Part shown: in pieces, positions 8,866 through 16,609 of the stretch
Layout: every line of letters starts with the position of its first letter
Numbering within the stretch: position 1 is the first letter of the stretch
DNA from: JACCUZ01 sp038246575
Lineage (GTDB): Bacteria > Actinomycetota > Actinomycetes > JACCUZ01
Reading direction: 5' to 3'
Length of the DNA stretch: 20,197 nucleotides
Assembly (NCBI GenBank): GCA_038246575.1
Contig: JBBRVU010000063.1
Span: 1 to 20,197, forward strand
Position numbers and translations under genes: made by a program
Notes under the pieces: model-generated
What the model was told of the DNA's origin: nothing
Seen by the model: the letters and a program-made list of their open reading frames with translations, nothing else
Database searches by the model: none

Positions 8866-9966
8866 ATGCGCATGCGCAACCGACGGATCGCCGTCGCCGG
8901 ACTGGCGACCATGTCGCTGGCTCTGGCGGCCTGTGGCGGCAGCAATGGCACCAGCACGGGGACAGGTTCAGGGGATGGGGCCAGCAGCGATGCGGCCAAG
9001 GCCAAGGTGGGCGTCATCCTGCCGGACTCGAAGTCCTCGGCTCGCTGGGAGACGGCGGACCGCAAGTTCCTCAAGGAGGCGTTCGACGCCGCGGGAGTCG
9101 ACTCCGACATCCAGAACGCCCAGGGTGACAAGCGCCAGTTCCAGACCATCGCCGACCAGATGATCTCCAGCGGCGTCAACGTCCTGATGATCGTCAACCT
9201 GGACAGCGGCACCGGCAAGGCCGTGCTGGACAAGGCGAAGTCGCAGGGCGTCGCCACCATCGACTACGACCGACTGACGCTGGGTGGCAGCGCGCAGTAC
9301 TACGTGTCCTTTGACAACGTCGCAGTGGGCAAGCTGCAGGGCGAGGGCCTGGCCAAGTGCCTGGGCGACAAGTCGGCCAACATCGCGTTCCTGAACGGCT
9401 CGCCGACCGACAACAACGCGACGCTGTTCTCCCAGGGCGCCCACGACGTGCTCGACGGCATGAGCAACTACAAGAAGGTTGCCGAGCAGGCCGTGCCGGA
9501 CTGGGACAACCAGCAGGCCGCCACGATCTTCGAGCAGATGCTCACGGCCAACAAGGACATCAACGGCGTCCTCGCCGCCAACGACGGGCTGGGCAACGCC
9601 GCGATCTCGATCCTGAAGAAGAACAACCTCAACGGCCAGGTGCCGGTGACGGGTCAGGACGCCACCGTCGAGGGTCTGCAGAACATCCTCGCCGGCGACC
9701 AGTGCATGACCGTCTACAAGGCGGTCAAGCAGGAGGCCGACGCGGCTGCCAAGCTAGCGATCGCGCTCGCCCAGGGTGAGACGCCCGACGCGACCGGCAC
9801 CACCAAGGACACCGAGGGTGGTCGGGACGTCCCGTCCGTGCTGCTGGTCCCGCAGGCCATCTTCAAGGACAACGTCAAGGACGTCGTCGATGACGGGTTC
9901 GTCACGAAGGACGACCTGTGCACGGGAAAGTTCGCCGCCATGTGCAGCGAGGCGGGCATCGCCTAG
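8866..9966 (+). CDS. xylF: Xylose ABC transporter substrate-binding lipoprotein (XylF-like)
   Basis: A 366-residue periplasmic-binding-protein type 1 fold with a lipoprotein signal: positive MRMRNRR, hydrophobic core, and lipobox LAAC with Cys23 as the lipidated residue, then a Gly/Ser/Thr linker. The mature part begins KVGVILPDSKSSARWE and contains NVLMIVNLDSG, YVSFDNVAVGKLQGE, GVLAANDGLGNAAI, and VPVTGQDATVEGLQNILAGDQCMTVYK, which is close to XylF/ChvE-type sugar-binding proteins. It would be anchored to the outer face of the membrane and deliver D-xylose to the permease. ATG 8866 is chosen because AAAGG precedes it and the signal peptide starts there; a GTG at 8800 would add a non-signal extension. 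It is first in a six-gene operon that includes isomerase and kinase, which supports xylose specificity. Confidence 0.88.
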   Translation: MRMRNRRIAVAGLATMSLALAACGGSNGTSTGTGSGDGASSDAAKAKVGVILPDSKSSARWETADRKFLKEAFDAAGVDSDIQNAQGDKRQFQTIADQMISSGVNVLMIVNLDSGTGKAVLDKAKSQGVATIDYDRLTLGGSAQYYVSFDNVAVGKLQGEGLAKCLGDKSANIAFLNGSPTDNNATLFSQGAHDVLDGMSNYKKVAEQAVPDWDNQQAATIFEQMLTANKDINGVLAANDGLGNAAISILKKNNLNGQVPVTGQDATVEGLQNILAGDQCMTVYKAVKQEADAAAKLAIALAQGETPDATGTTKDTEGGRDVPSVLLVPQAIFKDNVKDVVDDGFVTKDDLCTGKFAAMCSEAGIA

Positions 9967-9978
9967 CCGCCACCAGGC

Positions 9979-10018
9979 CAGGTCCGTGGCGCGCCGTCGA
10001 CGGTGCGCCACGGACCTG
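9979..10018 (+). promoter_or_regulatory. Strong intercistronic hairpin between binding protein and ATPase genes
   Basis: CAGGTCCGTGGCGC (9979-9992) and GCGCCACGGACCTG (10005-10018) are perfect 14-bp complements. One G-U pair and CCG/CGG continue the stem to 18 bp, closed by the loop TCGA. It begins 12 nt after the xylF stop and has no T tract. A stem in this place typically stabilises the upstream message or partly terminates transcription, so the binding protein is made in excess over the membrane parts. This role is inferred from position. Confidence 0.6.
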
Positions 10019-10076
10019 CAAGGCTCACCCCGCGAGCCCGTCCGGTTGACGATGTCCAGGTGAGGAGCGTGCCAGC

Positions 10077-10891
<815 letters not shown>

Positions 10892-10895
<4 letters not shown>

Positions 10896-12178
10896 GCGAC
10901 ACCGTCGAAGGCACCCGTCGCTCGACGCCGGGGCCCGATCCGTCCGGACCCGTCACGCCCGGCTCGCGGTCGGGCATCCGGGAGTACGCGCAGGAGTACG
11001 TCGACAGGGTCCGCGGTGGTGACGTCGGCGCACTGCCGGCCGTGCTCGGCGTCGTGGCTCTGTGCATCGTTTTCTCGCTCCTGGACTCCGTGTTCCTCAG
11101 CTCCGGCAACTTCGCGAACCTGCTGGTGCAGGGTGCCGCCATCACGGCCATCGCGATGGGTCTCGTCTTCGTGCTGCTGCTCGGCGAGATCGACCTGTCC
11201 GCCGGTGTGACAAGCGGCGTATGCGCGGCGGTGCTGGCCACGTTGCTGACCAAGCAGGGCTACCCCTGGTACGTCGTCGTCCTGGCCGCCCTGATCACCG
11301 GTGCCGTCATCGGCCTGGGTCTGGGGACCATCGTCGCCCGCGTCGGCATCCCGTCGTTCATCGTCACCCTGGCCGCGTTCCTCGCCTTCCAGGGCATTGT
11401 GCTGGTCATCATCGGCGCCGGTGGAAACGTGCCGGTCCGCGACTCGGTGCTGCTCGCCATAGCCAACAAGAACGTGACGCCCTGGTTGGGCTGGACACTG
11501 TGGCTCGTCGGATCCGCGGCGTTTGCCGGGTTCGCCGTGATGACCAGCGTGCGGCGCAGGGCCAAGGGACTCGTCGCGCCACCCCTGCCGGTCGTCGCGC
11601 TGCGCGTCGGCATCATCGTGGTGCTCTCCGGCCTCGCGGTGCTCTTCCTGAATGAGGAGCGCTCTCGCAACCCGGCCATCGTGTCCCTGCGTGGGATCCC
11701 GATCGTCGTCCCGGTGATCCTCGTCCTGCTGCTGATCCTCACGTTCGTCCTGTCCCGAACGGCGTACGGCCGGCACATCTACGCGGTCGGCGGGAACGCC
11801 GAGGCCGCGCGCCGAGCCGGCATCGATGTGGCCCGGATCCGCACCTCGGTGTTCGTCGTGGGCTCCACGATGGCGGCCGTCGGCGGCATCATCGCCGCGT
11901 CACGCGCCAACTCGGTCGATCCGAACGCCGGCGGCAGCAACACGCTGCTCTACGCCGTCGGGGCGGCCGTGATCGGCGGCACCAGCCTGTTCGGCGGCAA
12001 GGGCAAGGTCCGTGACGCGATCCTCGGTGGTGCGGTCATCGCAGTCATCGACAACGGCATGGGGCTGCTGGGGTACTCCGCCGGCGTGAAGTTCATCGTC
12101 ACCGGCGCGGTGCTGCTGCTTGCGGCCGGGGTCGACGCGGTGTCGCGGAAGCGGGCCACCGCCACCGGACGGGTCTAG
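10892..12178 (+). CDS. xylH: Xylose ABC transporter permease (XylH-like)
   Basis: A 428-residue membrane protein of the BPD_transp_2 (RbsC/XylH) family with about 10 hydrophobic segments. It starts with a roughly 50-residue polar cytoplasmic N-terminus, longer than in E. coli XylH. Characteristic motifs are LLLGEIDLSAGVTSG, the coupling loop YGRHIYAVGGNAEAARRAGI, and AAVIGGTSLFGGKGKVRDAILG. It forms the channel for the sugar brought by the lipoprotein and powered by the upstream ATPase. The ATG overlaps the ATPase stop by 4 bp, with GGGAGCC upstream as ribosome-binding site. The ROK repressor gene follows after 12 nt. Confidence 0.9.
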
Positions 12179-12190
12179 GCGCGTCCCTCC

Positions 12191-13435
12191 ATGACCATGC
12201 ACGTCCTGCCGCGGACCGCCCGCGGAGCCAGATCGGAGGATGTCCGGCGGGAGAATCTCGGAACCCTGCTGCGCTTCGTCCACGTGCACGGCCCCACGTC
12301 GCGCAGCACGCTGACCGACCTGCTCTCCCTCAACCGCAGCACGATCGGCGACCTCACCAGCGAGCTGGTGGCCGCCGGCCTGGTCCGGGAGCAGCCGGGA
12401 ACCCGCACCAACGCGCTGTCCGCCGGCGGGACGGGCACCGGAGGACGACCGTCGTTCCTGGTCGTCCCCGAGACCGAGCGGGTGCAGACCCTGGCCATCG
12501 ACATCGGCGTCACTCACCTCACGGTGGCGCGGGTGGGTCTCGGCGGCCACGTCCTCGCCCGGCGCGACATCGCCCGGCGACGCGGCCCCCGTCGGCTGGC
12601 CACTGTGGTGCGCTCGATCGGCAAGGTCGCCCGCGAGCTGCTGGCCGAGATGGCACCGGAGAGCTGTGTCACCGGCGCGGGCGCCGCCGTGCCCGGCATG
12701 GTCCGGGTGCCCGACGGGCTGGTGCGGCAGGTCCCAAACCTGGGGTGGAGCGACGTGCCGCTGGGTGAGGAGCTGGCGCGCGAGCTCGACATGCCCGTCG
12801 CGGTGGGCAACGACGCTGACCTCGGGGCGCTCGCCGAGCACGTCCGGGGGGTCGCGGTGAACAGCGAGGACATCGTCTACATCGCGGGCCACTCCGGCAT
12901 CGGCGCCGGGATCTTCACCTCCGGGCGCCCCCTGGTCGGGAGCCGCGGCTACGCCGGCGAAGTCGGCCACCTCGCCGTCAACCCGGAAGGGCTGCAGTGC
13001 GAGTGCGGGGCGCGCGGTTGCTGGGAGACCGAGGCCGGCGAGGAACGGCTGTTCGCGCTGGCCGGTCGCCCGGCCGGCGGTGGCCTCGACGGGGTCCGCG
13101 AGGTCGTCGCCGCCGCGTCCGAAGGCGACCGCGACGCCGCGCGTGCCGTCGAGCACGTCGCGACCTGGATCGGCCGTGGCGCCGCCGTCGTCATCAACGC
13201 CTTCAACCCCGAGGTCGTCATCCTCGGCGGAGCGCTGGCCGAGATCTACGGCGCCGCCGGCCCGACCGTGGACAGGTCCCTGCGCGCCCACGCACTGTCG
13301 GCCCCGCTGGAGGACGTGCGTGTGGTGCGCCCGGCGTTCGCCGCCGACTCGTCCCTGCTCGGCGCCGCCGAGCTCGCCTTCGCCCCCCTGTTGTCCGACC
13401 CGCTTCTCGAGATGTCGCGGCTCTCCGCGTCCTGA
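12191..13435 (+). CDS. ROK family transcriptional repressor (XylR/Rok7B7-like)
   Basis: A 414-residue regulator. The N-terminal winged helix-turn-helix (about 15-75, LLRFVHVHGPTSRSTLTDLLSLNRSTIGDLTSELVAAGLV) is followed by a ROK sugar-kinase-like domain with DIGVTHLTVARV (about 103-114), AVGNDADLGALAEH, and the zinc site GEVGH (H260) plus C270-E-C272-G-x3-C277. It probably binds the xylose-operon promoter and releases it on sugar binding. It lies inside the operon and so would be autoregulated. The ATG start is 12 nt after xylH with no clear ribosome-binding site in front, which suggests reinitiation after xylH; ATG 12197 is an alternative. From memory, Streptomyces rok7B7 lies next to xylFGH, matching this context. 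Confidence 0.9.
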   Translation: MTMHVLPRTARGARSEDVRRENLGTLLRFVHVHGPTSRSTLTDLLSLNRSTIGDLTSELVAAGLVREQPGTRTNALSAGGTGTGGRPSFLVVPETERVQTLAIDIGVTHLTVARVGLGGHVLARRDIARRRGPRRLATVVRSIGKVARELLAEMAPESCVTGAGAAVPGMVRVPDGLVRQVPNLGWSDVPLGEELARELDMPVAVGNDADLGALAEHVRGVAVNSEDIVYIAGHSGIGAGIFTSGRPLVGSRGYAGEVGHLAVNPEGLQCECGARGCWETEAGEERLFALAGRPAGGGLDGVREVVAAASEGDRDAARAVEHVATWIGRGAAVVINAFNPEVVILGGALAEIYGAAGPTVDRSLRAHALSAPLEDVRVVRPAFAADSSLLGAAELAFAPLLSDPLLEMSRLSAS

Positions 13436-13453
13436 CCAACGGAAGGAACCATC

Positions 13454-14653
13454 ATGCCGAACCAGCAGCCCACTCCCGAGGACAAGTTCACCTTCGGCCT
13501 GTGGACGGTGGGTTGGCAGGCCCGCGACCCCTTCGGCGATGCCACCCGGGCACCGGTGGACCCGGTCGAGAGCGTGCACCGGCTGGCCGACCTCGGGGCC
13601 TACGGCGTCACGTTCCACGACGACGACCTCATCCCGTTCGGCAGCGACGACGCGGGCCGCGACGAGCACATCAAGCGGTTCCGGCACGCCCTGGACGAGA
13701 CCGGGCTGGTGGTGCCGATGATGACGACCAACCTGTTCACCCACCCGGTGTTCAAGGATGGCGGGTTCACCAGCAACGACCGCAGCATCCGGCGCTACGC
13801 GCTGCGCAAGGTGATGCGCAACATGGACCTCGCCGCCGAGATGGGCGCGTCGACGTACGTCTTCTGGGGCGGCCGGGAGGGCTCGGAGACCGACGCCGGC
13901 AAGGACGTGCGGGCCGCCCTGTCCCGCTACGCCGAGGGCATCGACCTGCTGGCGGAGTACTCGGTCGACCGTGGCTACGGCCTGCGCTTCGCGATCGAGC
14001 CGAAGCCGAACGAGCCGCGAGGCGACATCCTGCTGCCCACCGTCGGGCACGCACTGGCGTTCATCTCGAAACTGGAGCACCACGAGATGGTGGGCGTGAA
14101 CCCGGAGGTCGGGCACGAGCAGATGTCCAACCTGAACTTCGTGCACGCGATCTCGCAGGCGCTGTGGCAGGGCAAGCTCTTCCACATCGACCTCAACGGC
14201 CAGCACGGCCCGAAGTTCGACCAGGACCTGGTGTTCGGCCACGGTGACCTGCTGTCGGCGTTCTTCCTGGTCGACCTGCTGGAGAACGGTGGGGTCGGCG
14301 GGGCCTGGGACGGCCCGGCCTACGACGGGCCGCGACACTTCGACTACAAGCCGATGCGCACCGAGGACGCCGACGGGGTCTGGGCGTCGGCCGCGGCCAA
14401 CATGGCCAGCTACCTGCTGCTCAAGGAGCGGGCCGCGGCCTTCCGCGCCGACCCCGAGGTTCAGGCGGCGCTCGCGGCCAGCCGGGTCGCCGAGCTGGCC
14501 ACGCCGACGCTGGCCGAGGGGGAGAGCTACCAGGACCTGCTGGCCGACACCTCGGCCTTCGAGTCCTTCGACCCCGACACGGTCGCCGCCCACGGCTACG
14601 GCTTCGGCGCCCTGGCCCAGCTCGCGGTCGAGCACGTGCTGGGCGCACGCTGA
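13454..14653 (+). CDS. xylA: Xylose isomerase
   Basis: A 399-residue TIM-barrel enzyme that converts D-xylose to D-xylulose using two divalent metals. Visible active-site residues are H55 (TFHDDDL), E182 and K184 (EPKPNEP), E218 and H221 (NPEVGHEQM), D246 (HIDLNGQHG), D256 and D258 (FDQD), and D297 (FDYKP). The length (about 390-400) and motifs are those of class I actinobacterial enzymes such as Streptomyces glucose isomerase. The ATG start has a strong GGAAGGAA ribosome-binding site (13441-13448). It lies 18 nt after the ROK gene and overlaps the xylB start, so it acts directly upstream of the kinase. It may also isomerise glucose, as relatives do. Confidence 0.97.
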   Translation: MPNQQPTPEDKFTFGLWTVGWQARDPFGDATRAPVDPVESVHRLADLGAYGVTFHDDDLIPFGSDDAGRDEHIKRFRHALDETGLVVPMMTTNLFTHPVFKDGGFTSNDRSIRRYALRKVMRNMDLAAEMGASTYVFWGGREGSETDAGKDVRAALSRYAEGIDLLAEYSVDRGYGLRFAIEPKPNEPRGDILLPTVGHALAFISKLEHHEMVGVNPEVGHEQMSNLNFVHAISQALWQGKLFHIDLNGQHGPKFDQDLVFGHGDLLSAFFLVDLLENGGVGGAWDGPAYDGPRHFDYKPMRTEDADGVWASAAANMASYLLLKERAAAFRADPEVQAALAASRVAELATPTLAEGESYQDLLADTSAFESFDPDTVAAHGYGFGALAQLAVEHVLGAR

Positions 14654-16080
14654 GCACGCGAACGACGCCCGGCGCCGGGCAGCTCGTCGCCGGCGTCGAC
14701 ACCTCCACCCAGTCGTGCAAGGTCGTCGTGCGGGACGCGGCGACGGGTGTGCTGCTGCGCGAGGGTCGGGCCACGCACCCCGACGGCACCGAGGTGCATC
14801 CTGACGCTTGGTGGGCCGCGCTGACCGAGGCGGTCGGAGCCGTCGGCGGGCTCGACGACGTCTCCGCGTTGGCCGTCGGCGGTCAGCAGCACGGCATGGT
14901 CTGCCTGGACGAGCAGGGCGAGGTCGTGCGCCCCGCGCTGCTCTGGAACGACACCAGGTCGGGCGCGGCCGCCTCGGACCTGGTCGACGAGCTGGGTGGC
15001 GGCCAGGCCTGGGCCGACGCGGTCGGCGTCGTGCCTGTGGCGTCGTTCACTGTCAGCAAGCTGCGGTGGTTCGCCGAGCACGAGCCCGACCTGGCGGCCC
15101 GCACCGTCGCGGTCTGCCTGCCCCATGACTGGCTCACCTGGCGGCTCACCGGCGCAAGCAGCCTCGACGCACTGCGGACCGACCGCAGCGACGCGAGCGG
15201 GACGGGCTACTGGTCGGCCGCCACCGGGGCGTACCGACCGGACCTGCTCGAGCGCGGCTTCGGCCGGTCGCTGCAGGTGCCGGACGTGCTGGCCCCGGAC
15301 GGCGTCGCGGGGGAGACGGCACACGGCGCAACGCTCGGGCCTGGCGCCGGGGACAACGCGGCGGCGGCGCTGGGCGTGGGGGCAGGACCTGGTGACGTCG
15401 TCGTCTCGATCGGGACGTCGGGTGTCGTCAGCGCTGTCGCCGAGGTGCCCGCCGCGGACGCGTCCGGCACGGTCGCGGGGTTCGCCGACGCGACCGGTCG
15501 CTTCCTGCCGCTGATCGCCACCCTCAACGCCTCGCGGGTGCTCGACGCCGCGCGCCGGTTGCTGGGGGTCGACCACGCCGAGCTGGCCCGGCTCGCCCTC
15601 GCAGCGCCCAGCGGCGCAGGCGGGCTCGTGCTGGTGCCCTATCTCGAAGGCGAGCGGACACCCAACCGGCCGGACTCCACCGGGGCGCTGCACGGGATGT
15701 CGCTCGCCACCTCGACGCCAGAGCACCTGGCGCGGGCGGCAGTCGAGGGCCTGCTGTGCGGGCTTGCGGACGGGCTGGACGCGATCCGCGGGCAGGGAGC
15801 GCAGGTGAGCCGGGTCCTGCTGGTCGGCGGCGGAGCCAGGTCCGAAGCGGTCCGCCGGCTGGCGCCGGGTGTGCTCGGCTGCCCGGTGCTGGTCCCACCA
15901 CCGGGGGAGTACGTCGCCGACGGGGCAGCGCGGCAGGCCGCCTGGGTGCTGGCTGGTGGCGCCGAGCCGCCCGACTGGTCGGTCGCGGGCGCCGAGCTGT
16001 TCGAGTCCGACCCGGTGCCGGAGGTCCGCGAGCGCTATGCCGAGGCCAGCGAGCTGACCCTGTCCCGTCCCGAGGGCTGA
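14650..16080 (+). CDS. xylB: Xylulokinase (FGGY family), apparent CTG start
   Basis: With a CTG start this is 476 residues, the usual length for XylB. It phosphorylates D-xylulose to xylulose 5-phosphate for the pentose phosphate pathway. The N-terminal FGGY motif GVDTSTQSCK carries D17; GGQQHGMV and LLWNDTRS follow, then the catalytic-base candidate D235 in GAGDNAAAALG, the SIGTSGVVS phosphate loop, and LLVGGGARS near the C-terminus. The first ATG/GTG/TTG in frame is GTG 14728, which would cut off the essential GVDTST motif, and none lies upstream in frame back to at least 14461. CTG 14650 overlaps the xylA stop as CTGA and gives an MSTRTTPG-type N-terminus, so I place the start there. No strong ribosome-binding site is seen. 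Confidence 0.9.
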   Translation: MSTRTTPGAGQLVAGVDTSTQSCKVVVRDAATGVLLREGRATHPDGTEVHPDAWWAALTEAVGAVGGLDDVSALAVGGQQHGMVCLDEQGEVVRPALLWNDTRSGAAASDLVDELGGGQAWADAVGVVPVASFTVSKLRWFAEHEPDLAARTVAVCLPHDWLTWRLTGASSLDALRTDRSDASGTGYWSAATGAYRPDLLERGFGRSLQVPDVLAPDGVAGETAHGATLGPGAGDNAAAALGVGAGPGDVVVSIGTSGVVSAVAEVPAADASGTVAGFADATGRFLPLIATLNASRVLDAARRLLGVDHAELARLALAAPSGAGGLVLVPYLEGERTPNRPDSTGALHGMSLATSTPEHLARAAVEGLLCGLADGLDAIRGQGAQVSRVLLVGGGARSEAVRRLAPGVLGCPVLVPPPGEYVADGAARQAAWVLAGGAEPPDWSVAGAELFESDPVPEVRERYAEASELTLSRPEG

Positions 16081-16089
16081 CCCGGGACG

Positions 16090-16095
16090 TAGGTT
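16090..16095 (+). promoter_or_regulatory. -10 box of the small unknown gene (leaderless)
   Basis: TAGGTT lies exactly 6 nt before GTG 16102, with no ribosome-binding site between. The 9-mer ACGTAGGTT (16087-16095) recurs at the same distance from the antiporter start (18532-18540). Confidence 0.5.
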
Positions 16096-16101
16096 GGCGG
16101 C

Positions 16102-16473
16102 GTGACCCACGCCGTCGTCCCGCCCGGCTGGCCGGCAGAGGTCAGGCCGCCCGGGACGCCTGCCTGGGAGCGCACCGCGACGGCGTGGCTGTTCGACCTG
16201 TGCCCCCCGGACTACCGGGCCCACGACGTGCTGCGCCGCCACCCGACCGTGCTCGCCCACCTGGCCACCCATCACGTGCAGGCCGGCATCGAGGCGGCCC
16301 GGCGCGGGCTGGCCACCGTGCGTGACGACCTCTCGGCCACGCTGGCCGCGGGCACGATCACGGCGGCCGTCGCGGCGTACGAGCGGGAGGGTGCCCGCCT
16401 GGTGACGGCGTCCCGCGCCGTCGCCCTGGTCAGCGACGCCCTGCTCGGGCGGCGCTTCATCGAGCGGCTATGA
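16102..16473 (+). CDS. Small protein of unknown function upstream of dxs
   Basis: I do not recognise this 123-residue protein. It has a proline-rich start (VVPPGWPAEVRPPGTPAWE), a WLFDLCPPDYRAHDVLRRHP segment, then mostly alpha-helical, alanine- and arginine-rich sequence (about 50-115) without membrane segments or signal peptide. WLFDLCPPDYR followed by HPTVLAHLATHHV looks like a conserved core. GTG 16102 is supported by a -10 box 6 nt upstream. The gene lies 21 nt after xylB but seems to have its own promoter. It is followed by a GC-rich hairpin and the dxs promoter. Coding character is supported by composition and by the tight fit between neighbours. Confidence 0.7.
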   Translation: MTHAVVPPGWPAEVRPPGTPAWERTATAWLFDLCPPDYRAHDVLRRHPTVLAHLATHHVQAGIEAARRGLATVRDDLSATLAAGTITAAVAAYEREGARLVTASRAVALVSDALLGRRFIERL

Positions 16474-16487
16474 CCGGGATCACCCCC

Positions 16488-16517
16488 GCCCGGCCCGGGT
16501 CAGCGGCGCGCCGGGCC
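16488..16517 (+). terminator. GC-rich hairpin between the small gene and dxs
   Basis: GCCCGGC (16488-16494) pairs with GCCGGGC (16510-16516), or in an alternative fold GGCCCGG (16492-16498) pairs with CCGGGCC (16511-16517). Either gives a perfect 7-bp GC stem starting within 20 nt of the stop codon. There is no T tract. It is a probable terminator ahead of the dxs promoter. Confidence 0.4.
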
Positions 16518-16552
16518 ATCCAGGCACCGGAGGGAGTCCGAACCCACACCCG

Positions 16553-16558
16553 TAGACT
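16553..16558 (+). promoter_or_regulatory. -10 box of the dxs promoter
   Basis: TAGACT in the context CCGTAGACTCGG would start transcription near 16565, giving a leader of about 45 nt that contains the GAGGAGAGGAG ribosome-binding site (16589-16599). A second CCGTAGAGG at 16579-16587 repeats the context but fits the consensus less well. Confidence 0.45.
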
Positions 16559-16609
16559 CGGGCGCCGGGATCTCGGACCCGTAGAGGCGAGGAGAGGAGC
16601 CGGCCGCAG

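Noticed and set aside
8800..9966. GTG 8800 as start of the xylose-binding protein
   Set aside because: It would place 22 polar, proline-rich residues before the lipoprotein signal peptide; ATG 8866 has a ribosome-binding site and a proper signal start.
11900..14635. A 911-residue open frame on the minus strand across xylH, the ROK gene and xylA
   Set aside because: It opposes three well-supported genes, is rich in Arg, Gly, His, Val and Asp as expected for the antisense of GC-rich codons, and has no domain or start signal.
16530..16600. A tRNA-like stretch (GAGTCCGAACCCA) before dxs
   Set aside because: No cloverleaf arms, anticodon stem or acceptor stem can be paired around it; it is better explained as the dxs promoter region.
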